Source of the DNA: Microbacterium sp. cf046 | Lineage (GTDB): Bacteria > Actinomycetota > Actinomycetes > Actinomycetales > Microbacteriaceae | Length of the DNA: 64,000 nt | Direction of reading: 5' to 3' | NCBI RefSeq assembly: GCF_900114345.1 | Contig: NZ_FOZJ01000002.1 | Span: forward strand, 1,178,001-1,242,000 | Notes under the pieces: generated by a model | What the model was told of the DNA's origin: nothing | Seen by the model: the letters and a program-made list of their open reading frames with translations, nothing else | The model's database searches: none | Shown: piece by piece, positions 26,852-34,664 of the stretch | How the letters are laid out: each line of letters starts with the position of its first letter | Position numbering within the stretch: the first letter of the stretch is position 1 | Made by a program: the position numbers and the translations under genes

Positions 26852-28144
26852 GTGAAGGAGACCCTGAGCGTCGCCGAGGCGCGCCGCATCGCACTCGCGG
26901 CGCAGGGGTTCGCGCAAGCCCGGCCGGCGCAGCCCGGAACACGTCAGCTGAACCTCGCGATGGCGCGCATGGCGACCCTGCAGATCGACTCGGTCAACGT
27001 GTTCGCCCGCTCCCACTACATGCCGCTGTTCTCCCGCCTCGGTCCCTATGACACGGGCGCGCTGGACCGGCTGCTCTTCGCGCGCCGCGCGCCGTACGTG
27101 GAGTTCTGGGCGCATGTCGCGTCCTTCATACCCGCCGCTGACTGGGGTCTGTTCCGGTTCCGAATGGAGGCGCTGCGCGAGAAGTACGGCACCGATCCGG
27201 ACGGCTGGTACCAGAAGCACGGCGAGATCGTCGACTGGGTGCGCTCCGAACTGGCTGAGCGCGGGCCTCTGCGACCCGCGCAGATCGAGCACGATGCGAA
27301 GAAGGCCGCCCGTGGCCCATGGTGGGACTGGGACGTCGTCAAGAACGCTCTGGAATACCTGTGGCTGTTCGGAGAGGTGGCGATCGCCGGTCGCCGGGGG
27401 TTCGAGCGACGCTACGGGCTGGCCGAGCACGTGCTGCCGGCCGATGTCCTCGCCGCCCCCGTCGACACGAGCGACGCGATCCGCGAGCTGATCGGTCGGG
27501 CGGCGAAGGCCCACGGCGTCGGCACTGCATCCGATCTCGCCGACTACTGGCGGATCAAGGACCGGCGCGCCGTCATGACGGCGATCCGCGAACTGCAGGA
27601 CGCGGGAGTGCTGCAGCCGGTCACCGTCGACGGCTGGCAGTCCGCAGGACGCCCGGCGAAGGCCTGGGTGCACCGGGATGCCGCCCTCCCCCGGCGCGTC
27701 GATGCGGCGGCGATCCTGACCCCGTTCGATCCCGTCGTGTGGTTCCGCGACCGCGCCGAGCGCCTCTTCGACTTCGAGTACCGCATCGAGATCTACACCC
27801 CGGCGCCGAAGCGGCGGTTCGGCTACTACTCGCTGCCGGTGCTGATCGGCGACGATATCGTCGGGCGCGTCGATCTGAAGGCCGACCGCGCGAGCTCGAC
27901 CCTCCTCGTGCAGTCCGCGTGGTGGGAGCGGACGCGACCCGCGGATGCCGCGGCACGTCTCGCCGAGGAGCTCCGAGCAGCCGCGCGATGGCAGGGTCTG
28001 GGTTCGATCTCGGTGTCACGGTGGGGCGATGCGACCGACGACGTCGCGGAGGTCCTGACGGAGGCCCGACGCCACGAGGCGGGCGCGGCGGAGCCGGTCG
28101 CTCTGGCACCCGACGAACCGGACCGGGTTAGCGTAGACGGGTGA
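26852..28144 (+). CDS. HTH_42 / YcaQ-like DNA glycosylase family protein
   Basis: YcaQ-type proteins unhook DNA crosslinks and bulky lesions. The family catalytic Gln-x-Asp appears as Gln44-Ile-Asp46 in MATLQIDSVNVFARSHY. Tandem winged helices follow (about 60-330), and the C-terminal beta domain begins ILTPFDPVVWFRDRAERLFDF with the YTPAPKRRFGYYSLPVLIGD block. At 430 residues it is full length. The GTG at 26852 is set by the -10 just upstream. It overlaps the next gene by GTGA. A diverged paralogue lies at 29077-30174. Confidence 0.88.
   Translation: MKETLSVAEARRIALAAQGFAQARPAQPGTRQLNLAMARMATLQIDSVNVFARSHYMPLFSRLGPYDTGALDRLLFARRAPYVEFWAHVASFIPAADWGLFRFRMEALREKYGTDPDGWYQKHGEIVDWVRSELAERGPLRPAQIEHDAKKAARGPWWDWDVVKNALEYLWLFGEVAIAGRRGFERRYGLAEHVLPADVLAAPVDTSDAIRELIGRAAKAHGVGTASDLADYWRIKDRRAVMTAIRELQDAGVLQPVTVDGWQSAGRPAKAWVHRDAALPRRVDAAAILTPFDPVVWFRDRAERLFDFEYRIEIYTPAPKRRFGYYSLPVLIGDDIVGRVDLKADRASSTLLVQSAWWERTRPADAAARLAEELRAAARWQGLGSISVSRWGDATDDVAEVLTEARRHEAGAAEPVALAPDEPDRVSVDG
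28129..28134 (+). promoter_or_regulatory. -10 hexamer TAGCGT inside the ycaQ-type 3' end
   Basis: TAGCGT, then AGACGG, then the GTG at 28141. It lies within the last codons of the upstream gene, so it could give the downstream gene independent expression. Confidence 0.45.
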
Positions 28145-29055
28145 AACGGGCAGCGACGATCGGGCTGGCGATCGGCGCGACCGCGGTCGTCGCCCTGGGG
28201 CTCGGCGTCGCGATCTGGGCATCGACGCGTCCGCCCAGCGCAGTGGGAATCGTCCAGGACTACTTCGCCGCGCTGGAGGCGGGAGACGCCGACCGTGCCG
28301 TCGCATCCACTGCGATCCAGCAGCAAGCGGCCGACGAGGCCGTGGCGGCGTACGGCGGCGCAAGCGACCGGGTGACCGATGCGCGAGTCACCTCATCGTC
28401 GGAGCAATCGGACTCCGCTCGCGTCGACGCGACCTACTCCCTCGCCGGAGACCCCCACGAGGTCTCGCTCAGGCTCACGCACGACGAGGCGAACGGGTGG
28501 AGGATCACGGATGCCGTGGCCGTGGTCACGGCATCGGCGACGGTCGGCGGCGACGTCGGTATCGGCGATGCGGTCGTTCCCGCAGGCGGCGACGTCGCCC
28601 TGCTGCCCGGTCGCTACGAATTCGCCGCGCTGCCGCCGGGACTGGTCTCGGGTACGACGACGGTGGACGCCGAACCCGGCGTCGACCAGTCCGTGACGGT
28701 TGCCGCATCCCTCACGGCCGAGGCGACCGCCGCAGCGCAGACGCAGCTGGACGCGTACGCCGACGAGTGCACCGAGCCTGCGACAGCCGTCCCCGAGCAC
28801 TGCGGCATCCGCGTGCCGTGGGCGGCCGACCTCGCGACGCTGACCGCGGTGGAGTTCCGCATCGACGAGCGCCCCACGGTCGAGCTCGACGGCGATGCGA
28901 AGACATTCGCCGCGACCGGCGGCGTGCTCGTCGCGACGGTCACCGGCACGACCCGCGCGGGCGCCACCGCGAGCTTCACCTACCGCGCCGACGACTGGGC
29001 ACTGCGCGGGACGGTGTCGTTCGGCGGCGGCGAGATGGTGCTCGCCGTCGGCTGA
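28141..29055 (+). CDS. Membrane-anchored extracytoplasmic protein of unknown function
   Basis: The 304-residue protein has one N-terminal hydrophobic segment at about 4-28 (ATIGLAIGATAVVALGLGVAIW). The outside part begins with an NTF2-like, DUF4878-type start (VGIVQDYFAALEAGDADRAVA) and ends in Thr/Val/Asp-rich beta domains with a cysteine pair (DECTEPATAVPEHC). It may be a lipid- or wall-proximal protein. It is coupled to the YcaQ-like gene by GTGA, which may be chance. Confidence 0.65.
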   Translation: MKRAATIGLAIGATAVVALGLGVAIWASTRPPSAVGIVQDYFAALEAGDADRAVASTAIQQQAADEAVAAYGGASDRVTDARVTSSSEQSDSARVDATYSLAGDPHEVSLRLTHDEANGWRITDAVAVVTASATVGGDVGIGDAVVPAGGDVALLPGRYEFAALPPGLVSGTTTVDAEPGVDQSVTVAASLTAEATAAAQTQLDAYADECTEPATAVPEHCGIRVPWAADLATLTAVEFRIDERPTVELDGDAKTFAATGGVLVATVTGTTRAGATASFTYRADDWALRGTVSFGGGEMVLAVG

Positions 29056-29076
29056 TCGCGCACTGAGCCGCGGCGC

Positions 29077-30174
29077 TCACGCCCCCGGGATGCCGGTCAC
29101 CTCGAGTCCCAGCCATGAGGACAGATCGCGGATCTCGTCGTGCACCGCATCCCTCACCTCCGGCGCGAACGTCTCGTCCTCGTGGATCGCGGCGACGCGG
29201 AAGACCCCGGCCCTGCGATCGGCGGCGGCATCCAGTTTTCCGATCAGACGGTCGCCATGCAGGATCGGCAGCGCGAAGAAGCCCCAGCGACGCTTCGCCG
29301 CGGGCTTGTACATCTCCACGATGTACTCGAAGCCGAACACGTCCTGAGCGCGAGCGCGGTCGAAGACGAGCCGGTCGAACGGCGAGAGCAGCGCGGTGCG
29401 CCCGGCGAACCGATGGCTTGGGTCGAGCAGGGTGGGGTCGACGCGCCATGTGCCGTCCACCCCTTCGATCGTCGCCTCCTCCCCGACCATCGCCACGTCG
29501 ATGGGCTCGACGGGCTGCTTGACGGCCTTCGGCCGCGCGATCCCCAGATAGCCCAGCCGCCGCTCGGCCCGCTCCTGTTCCGCCTCCTCAGCGGTCAGCT
29601 CGACGACCTCGCCGGGATACACCCGTTCCGCGACGTCCCACACGCGCTCCTTGCCGTCGCGCCCGGAGATCGCCGCTTCACCGCGCATCACGAGGAACTC
29701 GAGCATCTGCGAGACGTTGCGGTCGTTCGTCCAACCGCTCGAGCGCCACGAGACCTGGCTCGTGTCGGGGATCTCGCCGGTGCGCAGAGGTCCCTCGGCA
29801 CGCAGCTGCGCGAGCACGTCCCGGCGGAATCGGTCGTTCGCGTCGAGCCAGTCGCGATGCTGCCGGTACGGCGGCCACGCCCGCATGATCGGCAGGTACA
29901 GCGCGAGGTCCTCCATCGGCCGGTAGAAGCCGGCCCACTCGAACACCGCGCGATCGTCCTCGACGGCGCGGACCAGATCGGCGGGCTGATAGGGCCAGCC
30001 GATCCGGCTCCACAGGATGTGGTCGGCGCTCGGCGCGACGGCGGCAGTGGGATCGATGTTCACGATCGCGAGCCCGTCCACGGCTTCCACGATCCCGCCG
30101 GGACGATCCGCGCTGAGCAGTTGGGCGCGGACCGCGATGCGGCGCGCCTCCTCGCGCGTGAGCCGATGCGTCAT
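29077..30174 (-). CDS. Second HTH_42 / YcaQ-like family protein with altered catalytic motif
   Basis: This 365-residue paralogue has the same layout as the gene at 26852: N-terminal winged helices with FYRPMEDLALYLPIMRAW, then LLSPFDRLVFDRARAQDVFGF and MYKPAAKRRWGFFALPILHGD. At the position of the catalytic Gln-Ile-Asp it has Asn39-Ile-Asp41 (AIVNIDPTAAV). It may therefore act on another substrate or be inactive as a glycosylase. The ATG at 30174 lies 6 bases after TACCCT. Confidence 0.82.
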   Translation of the reverse strand: MTHRLTREEARRIAVRAQLLSADRPGGIVEAVDGLAIVNIDPTAAVAPSADHILWSRIGWPYQPADLVRAVEDDRAVFEWAGFYRPMEDLALYLPIMRAWPPYRQHRDWLDANDRFRRDVLAQLRAEGPLRTGEIPDTSQVSWRSSGWTNDRNVSQMLEFLVMRGEAAISGRDGKERVWDVAERVYPGEVVELTAEEAEQERAERRLGYLGIARPKAVKQPVEPIDVAMVGEEATIEGVDGTWRVDPTLLDPSHRFAGRTALLSPFDRLVFDRARAQDVFGFEYIVEMYKPAAKRRWGFFALPILHGDRLIGKLDAAADRRAGVFRVAAIHEDETFAPEVRDAVHDEIRDLSSWLGLEVTGIPGA

Positions 30175-30180
30175 GGCTCG

Positions 30181-30186
30181 AGGGTA
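30181..30186 (-). promoter_or_regulatory. -10 hexamer TACCCT for leaderless second ycaQ-type gene
   Basis: TACCCT, then CGAGCC, then the ATG at 30174; it supports this start. Confidence 0.45.
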
Positions 30187-30202
30187 GCGGCGGCCGCTGA
30201 CC

Positions 30203-31087
30203 CTAGAACTGGCCGCCCATCGTCTGCAGCCGCTCGATCCGGTCCGGGATCGGCGGGTGGGTCGCGAACAGGCGCGCGAGCGCATTGGGCTGCAGGGGGT
30301 CGGCGATCCACAGGTGCGCCATCGAGGTGTTGGCCTTCTTGAGCGGACGACCGTACTCGCCGAGCTTGCCCAGAGCGGATGCGAGGCCGTCGGGGTCGCG
30401 CGTCGTCATCGCGCTCGTCGCATCCGCGAGGTACTCCCGCTGTCGTGAGATCGCCGCCTGCACCGCGCCGGCCAGCAGCGGGGCGACCAGCGCGGCGACG
30501 ACGCCGAAGAGCAGGAACAGCAGCTGCGCCTGACCACTGCCGCCGCGACGGCCACCGAAGAAGGCGAACCGCATGAAGATGTCGGCCAGGATCCCGACCG
30601 CCACGACGAGTCCGAACACGATGAGCGACACTCGGATGTCGTAGTTGCGGATGTGTCCGAGTTCGTGCCCCAGCACTCCCTCGAGCTCACGATCCGTCAT
30701 CAGCTCGAACAGCCCGGTCGTGACGGTGATCGACGCCTCTTCAGGCTTGCGGCCCGTGGCGAACGCGTTCGGGGCGGGATCGTCCACGACGTACAGCTTC
30801 GGCATCGGCGTGCCGGTGGCGATGCACAGGTTCTCGACGAGCCGGAAGAAGCGCGGGGCGTCCTCCTGGGTCACCTGCACCGCGCCGGACATCGCGATGG
30901 CCTCGCGATCGGCGAAGAAGTACTGGAACGTCGCGTACCCGGCGGCGAAGATCAGGATGAACGCCGTGATCCACCAGTTGTTACCGGCCAGCCACCCGGC
31001 CAGCAGCCCGATCCCGCCCAGCAGGAGGATGAACGCGCCCAGGATGAACCAGGTGTTGCGCTTGTTGCGCGCGATGGCGCTGTACAT
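30203..31087 (-). CDS. htpX: HtpX-type membrane zinc metalloprotease (M48)
   Basis: HtpX cleaves misfolded membrane proteins. The 294-residue protein has two N-terminal helices (about 11-55), the zinc motif HELGH in EGVLGHELGHIRNYD, two further helices, and the third-ligand region SRQREYLADATSA. It ends in the family motif THPPIPDRIERL. A start at 31087 is preferred although no good Shine-Dalgarno is seen; the frame continues upstream through a structured repeat. It lies downstream of lemA, a conserved pairing. Confidence 0.92.
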   Translation of the reverse strand: MYSAIARNKRNTWFILGAFILLLGGIGLLAGWLAGNNWWITAFILIFAAGYATFQYFFADREAIAMSGAVQVTQEDAPRFFRLVENLCIATGTPMPKLYVVDDPAPNAFATGRKPEEASITVTTGLFELMTDRELEGVLGHELGHIRNYDIRVSLIVFGLVVAVGILADIFMRFAFFGGRRGGSGQAQLLFLLFGVVAALVAPLLAGAVQAAISRQREYLADATSAMTTRDPDGLASALGKLGEYGRPLKKANTSMAHLWIADPLQPNALARLFATHPPIPDRIERLQTMGGQF

Positions 31088-31112
31088 CAGGAGTTCCCGA
31101 GAGGGTCCAGGC

Positions 31113-31171
31113 CTCGATACGGCGCTCGCCCGCTCGGCTGTCGAGTAGCGAGCGCCAGCGAGTGTATCGAG
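31113..31171. repeat. REP-like branched inverted repeat upstream of htpX
   Basis: CTCGATAC (31113-31120) pairs with GTATCGAG (31164-31171). GGCGCTCGC (31121-31129) pairs with GCGAGCGCC (31148-31156). An inner CTCG/CGAG pair closes the loop. From memory, similar palindromes with TCGATAC ends recur between genes in Microbacteriaceae; copy number cannot be judged here. Confidence 0.6.
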
Positions 31172-31179
31172 ACACGACC

Positions 31180-31233
31180 TTGACACGCGGGCGCATCAAC
31201 GTTGCTGCGCAACATTGATCCGCTCCGTGTCAA
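31180..31233. repeat. 54-base long imperfect palindrome at the lemA 3' end
   Basis: TTGACACG (31180-31187) pairs with CGTGTCAA (31226-31233), a GC-rich middle pairs mostly, and ATCAACGTTG (31195-31204) pairs with CAACATTGAT (31210-31219) with one mismatch. It overlaps the lemA stop codon. It could end or stabilise the lemA message, or be a mobile palindrome. Confidence 0.6.
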
Positions 31234-31799
31234 AACTGAACGCGCGGAGGCTCTGAGATCGCAGCGCCGTCGACGACCTCGAAGAACTCGCGCTCGGTGA
31301 AGCCCAGGTTGCGCGCGAAGAGGTTGTTCGGGAACACCTTGATCTTCGTGTTGAGCTCGCGCACACCGCCGTTGTAGAACCGGCGGGACGCCTGGATCTT
31401 GTCCTCCGTGTCGACGATCGACTGTTGCAGCTGGAGGAAGTTCTGGCTCGCCTGCAGCTGCGGATACGCCTCGGCGACCGCGAACAGCGACTTGAGCGCC
31501 TGCTGCATGTGTCCCTCGGCGACACCCGCTTCAGCCGGTCCGCCGGCCGTCAGGGTCTCGGCCCTGGCCCGCGTGACGTTCTCGAAGACGGCCTTCTCAT
31601 GCGCGGCGTACCCCTTCACCGCCTCGATGAGATTCGGCAGCAGGTCGGCTCTGCGCTTGAGCTGCACCGTGATGTCACTCCACGCCTCGTCGACACGCAC
31701 GTTCAGCGCGACCAGCGAGTTGTACGTGGCCCACAGATAGATGCCGACGATGACGGCGAGCGCCACGACCATCAGTACCGGGATCAGCCATTCCCACAT
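31230..31799 (-). CDS. lemA: LemA family protein
   Basis: LemA proteins are small, with one membrane helix and a long helical cytoplasmic part; their role is unclear, but they often pair with HtpX-type proteases. The 189 residues start with the membrane segment (LIPVLMVVALAVIVGIYLWA), then NSLVALNVRVDEAWSDITVQLKRRADLLPNLI, the family hallmark, and RFYNGGVRELNTKIKVFPNNLFA near the end. TAGGAT at 31830-31835 could be its -10, with a leader of about 25 bases. Confidence 0.92.
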   Translation of the reverse strand: MWEWLIPVLMVVALAVIVGIYLWATYNSLVALNVRVDEAWSDITVQLKRRADLLPNLIEAVKGYAAHEKAVFENVTRARAETLTAGGPAEAGVAEGHMQQALKSLFAVAEAYPQLQASQNFLQLQQSIVDTEDKIQASRRFYNGGVRELNTKIKVFPNNLFARNLGFTEREFFEVVDGAAISEPPRVQF

Positions 31800-31829
31800 A
31801 GCGCGTGACTCCGTTCGAGGTTTGCCCTC

Positions 31830-31835
31830 ATCCTA
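31830..31835 (-). promoter_or_regulatory. Candidate -10 hexamer TAGGAT for lemA
   Basis: TAGGAT 30 bases before the lemA ATG would give a short leader containing CGGAGT. No clear -35 is seen. Confidence 0.3.
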
Positions 31836-31882
31836 GCCACGCGCGATGCCGCAGATGAGAGCCGTCTCACGACTCTCAGCCC

Positions 31883-33196
31883 TTACTCACCCAGTACGCG
31901 CTCGAGATAGGCGTTCTGGAACATGCGCTGCGGGTCGAGCCGGTCCCGCAGGGCGACGAAGTCGTCGAAGCGGGGATAGCGGTCGCGCACGGTCGCGGCA
32001 TCCAGCGAGTGCATCTTGCCCCAGTGCGGCCGACCTCCGAAGCCGAGCATGATCTGCTCGACCGCGTCGAAATACTCGGCGGGGTCCTCTCTCCAGTAGC
32101 GGTGGACGGCGATGTATCCCGACGCCCGACCGTGCGCGGTCGACATCCACAGGTCGTCCTGCTGGGCGAAGCGCACCTCGACCGGGAATCCGATGCGCCA
32201 CGCCGAATCCTGCACCGTGGAGCGCAGCGCATCGAAGGCCGGCCGGACATTCTCGGCGGGCACGGCGTACTCCATCTCGCGGAACCGCACCGAGCGCTCC
32301 GTCGCGAACACGCGGTGCGACTCATCCGTGAATTCGCGGTTGCCCCACAGGCGCACCGAGGTGCGATTGATCGCGGGGACCGTGGAGGGCACGGCGCGCC
32401 CGACGCTGCACGCCACCTGATGCGCACCGCTGCCGACCACGACGTCATCCATCCACTTGCCGAACGGCTTGAGGGGGTGTCGCACGGCGCTCTCCGGAAG
32501 GCGCGTGTTCGTCTTGGTCATCGCCTTGTCGGTGTGCGGGAACCAGTAGAACTCGAAGTGGTCGGATGCCGACACCCGCGCGTCCAGCGAATCGAGCACA
32601 TCCTGGAGAGGCTCGGGGCGCTCGACCGCCTCGAGCAGGAACGCGGGAACGCACTGGAGCGTGATCTCTACCAGGATCCCCAGGGCGCCGAGGCCGAGCG
32701 CCACCGCGGGCAGCAGTTCGGCGTTCTCGTCCTCGTCGACCACGAGGAGGTCACCGTCGGCGGTGACGAGCGTCGCCGCGGTCACCTGGGTCGCGATGCC
32801 GCCGAACGCGGCGCCCGTGCCATGGGTGCCGGTGGAGATCGCCCCGGAGATCGACTGCCGGTCGATGTCGCCGAGGTTCGGCATGGCGAGCCCGTACGGC
32901 GCGAGCAGCTTCGGGATCTGGTGCAGCCGCGTCCCGGCGCGGAGCGTCACCCGCCCCCGTGCTCGGTCCGCGCGGACCAGCCCGGTCAGATCCGTCAGAT
33001 CCAGCAGCACTCCAGGCGCCACCGCGATCCCCGTGAAGCTGTGCCCGGCACCCACGGCTTTGACCCGCATCCCGCGGGATGCCGCCGCCTTCACCGATCG
33101 CTGCACGGCCTCGGTCGACCGCGGGAACTCCACGCGCTGCGGGCGGACCTTGGCCGTGCGGCCCCAGTTCTCCCACACGCCTCCGGGACGTGTCAC
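31883..33196 (-). CDS. FAD-linked sugar-1,4-lactone oxidase family protein
   Basis: The 437-residue flavoprotein has the N-terminal PCMH FAD-binding domain (RVKAVGAGHSFTGIAVAPGVLLDL, then AMPNLGDIDRQSISGAISTGTHGTG) and a C-terminal domain ending in HWGKMHSLDAATVRDRYPRFDDF. This end block marks the D-arabinono/L-gulono-1,4-lactone oxidase family. Actinobacterial members oxidise aldonolactones or sugar alcohols; the substrate is unknown here. The GTG start overlaps the previous stop by GTGA, so it is coupled to the racemase-fold gene. Confidence 0.88.
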   Translation of the reverse strand: MTRPGGVWENWGRTAKVRPQRVEFPRSTEAVQRSVKAAASRGMRVKAVGAGHSFTGIAVAPGVLLDLTDLTGLVRADRARGRVTLRAGTRLHQIPKLLAPYGLAMPNLGDIDRQSISGAISTGTHGTGAAFGGIATQVTAATLVTADGDLLVVDEDENAELLPAVALGLGALGILVEITLQCVPAFLLEAVERPEPLQDVLDSLDARVSASDHFEFYWFPHTDKAMTKTNTRLPESAVRHPLKPFGKWMDDVVVGSGAHQVACSVGRAVPSTVPAINRTSVRLWGNREFTDESHRVFATERSVRFREMEYAVPAENVRPAFDALRSTVQDSAWRIGFPVEVRFAQQDDLWMSTAHGRASGYIAVHRYWREDPAEYFDAVEQIMLGFGGRPHWGKMHSLDAATVRDRYPRFDDFVALRDRLDPQRMFQNAYLERVLGE

Positions 33197-34422
33197 AGGA
33201 ACGACTTCCCCTCGCCTCGATAGGTGGGCGCCTCGCCGATCAGCCGATCGGCGTCGACGAGATGGTACCGGTCGACGCGCTCGGCGAGCTCCCCGCTCTT
33301 GGAGTGCCGGAACCATACCCGATCGCCGATCGCGAGCGATCGCGCGGACTCCCCCTGCAGGGGCGTCTGCACTTCGCCGGCACCTTCGCGCGCGAGGGTG
33401 GCAAGACCCTCGGGCCAGACCGGCCGGGGCTGGCGCGATGCGACCGGGGGTCCCGACGCGATCCATCCGCCGCCGAGCACCGTGGCGATATCGGGCATCG
33501 GCTTGCGCACGACCTCGAGGGCGAACGCGGCCGCGGGCGCAGGATCGAATGCGCGGTATCCGTCGAACAGGTGCCCGGCAAGCAGTCCGCTGCCTGCGGT
33601 CAGCTCTGTGACCGCCAGGTCGGACGCCGTCAGCTCGAGCGAGCCCGTTCCCCCGCCGTTGACGAACTCGAGCGGTGCGATGTCGCGCAGCGCGCCGACG
33701 ATGGCGGCGCGCCGGTCGAGCAGTTCCTGGCCCGATCTGCGCTGCATCCAGCGGATGAGCCCGTCGCCGGAGCCGGTGGCATCGCCCTGACCGGCGATCT
33801 GCGCTTCGTACATCATCAGACCCACGAGCCGGAATCCGGGACGCGCGGCGATCGCCCGCGCCAGGTTCGCCACCTCGCCCGGCTCGTGCACCGGGGACCG
33901 CCGAACGCCGATGTGCCCGAGTCCTCGTGTCCGCCAGGAGGCGTCGGCGTCGATCGCGATGCGGATCACGGGGCGCGCAGCGGGCGCGACGACCGCGTCC
34001 ACGACGTCGAGCTGGGCGATGTCGTCCACCATGAGCGTCACCCGCGTCGTCGCCGCCTCGTCGGCGACCAGCGCCGCGATCGCGGCTCGGTCGACGCTCG
34101 GATACCCCAGGACGACGTCGTCGTGCGTCTGCGCGAGCCACAGCGCCTCGGGCAGGGTGAATGCGAGGATGCCGTGATAGCCGGGCAGTGCGAGCGTGGC
34201 GTCGATCACCTCGCGCACCCGGACCGACTTGCTCGCGACGCGGATGGGCACGCCGGCGGAGCGCACCACCATGTCGAGCGCGTTGTATCGGAGTGCGGCG
34301 AGGTTCAGTGCGGCGACGGGGCCCGACACGCCGGCCACGGCATCCGTCATGCCCGACCAGTATTCGTCGGGATCGGCCCACGGTGTCGCGGCGCCGGCTC
34401 CGGCGAGCAGATCGATCGTCAT
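33193..34422 (-). CDS. Alanine racemase N-terminal-fold protein (D-threonine aldolase / D-Ser deaminase-like)
   Basis: The 409-residue protein has the PLP TIM-barrel of fold-type III enzymes: the likely PLP lysine in VPIRVASKSVRVREV, GLMMYEAQIAG, the phosphate-binding VNGGGTGS, and a C-terminal domain with the catalytic-type ESARSLAIGDRVWFRHSKSGEL block. It resembles amino acid deaminase/aldolase members rather than true alanine racemase. The ATG at 34422 is preferred; a GTG at 34452 is in frame. A possible leaderless 11-codon ORF overlaps the ATG. It is coupled to the lactone oxidase gene. Confidence 0.82.
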   Translation of the reverse strand: MTIDLLAGAGAATPWADPDEYWSGMTDAVAGVSGPVAALNLAALRYNALDMVVRSAGVPIRVASKSVRVREVIDATLALPGYHGILAFTLPEALWLAQTHDDVVLGYPSVDRAAIAALVADEAATTRVTLMVDDIAQLDVVDAVVAPAARPVIRIAIDADASWRTRGLGHIGVRRSPVHEPGEVANLARAIAARPGFRLVGLMMYEAQIAGQGDATGSGDGLIRWMQRRSGQELLDRRAAIVGALRDIAPLEFVNGGGTGSLELTASDLAVTELTAGSGLLAGHLFDGYRAFDPAPAAAFALEVVRKPMPDIATVLGGGWIASGPPVASRQPRPVWPEGLATLAREGAGEVQTPLQGESARSLAIGDRVWFRHSKSGELAERVDRYHLVDADRLIGEAPTYRGEGKSFL

Positions 34423-34454
34423 CGCTGGACGCTCATCGGCGAGTGGGCACACAT
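34419..34454 (-). CDS. Candidate leaderless 11-codon upstream ORF
   Basis: ATG at 34454 opens MCAHSPMSVQR. Its TGA stop overlaps the ATG of the downstream racemase-fold gene (ATGA). TAGGCT lies 7 bases before this ATG, so it sits at the predicted transcription start. It would couple translation of the next gene to reading of the short ORF. No conservation data are available. Confidence 0.35.
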   Translation of the reverse strand: MCAHSPMSVQR

Positions 34455-34461
34455 GGCCACC

Positions 34462-34467
34462 AGCCTA
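34462..34467 (-). promoter_or_regulatory. -10 hexamer TAGGCT before the upstream ORF
   Basis: TAGGCT, then GGTGGCC, then ATG at 34454. The in-frame GTG of the larger gene would be 9 bases away, outside the usual leaderless distance. Confidence 0.45.
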
Positions 34468-34500
34468 CGTCCCACCGTTCGCGTCCACGGACTGCGGCAT

Positions 34501-34524
34501 TCAGCCGTACCCCCGCCGGGATTC
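34501..34524. repeat. 24-bp exact copy of the tRNA 3' end and flank
   Basis: TCAGCCGTACCCCCGCCGGG plus ATTC at 34501-34524 is identical to 34552-34575. It covers the last 17 bases of the tRNA gene and 7 bases beyond it. The match stops in the T loop. This looks like an attachment-site or recombination scar, or a truncated tRNA duplication. Confidence 0.7.
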
Positions 34525-34558
34525 ATCCCCACCGCCGTGCGGGCGGCGCGATCAGCCG

Positions 34559-34632
34559 TACCCCCGCCGGGATTCGAACCCGGACTGAAGCGATTTTAAG
34601 TCGCCTGCCTCTGCCGGTTGGGCTACGGGGGC
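34559..34632 (-). tRNA. tRNA with anticodon UAA (Leu by code), class I shape
   Basis: The 74-base cloverleaf reads: acceptor GCCCCCG with CGGGGGT (last pair G-U), discriminator A, D arm GCC/GGC with a GG pair in the loop, anticodon stem GGCGA/TCGCT, loop CTTAAAA (anticodon TAA), T arm CCGGG/CCCGG with loop TTCGAAT. CCA is not encoded. The variable region is only five bases (TCAGT), whereas bacterial tRNA-Leu normally has a long variable arm. Decoding of UUA is inferred from the anticodon alone; the charging enzyme is uncertain. Confidence 0.88.
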
Positions 34633-34664
34633 GCTCGCTCGTGCGAACGCCTCCACGGTACCGG

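Noticed and set aside
34559..34632. Reading the tRNA as tRNA-Lys (UUU) by shifting the anticodon loop
   Set aside because: The minus-strand loop is CTTAAAA with T33 followed by TAA. A shift would break the five-pair anticodon stem.
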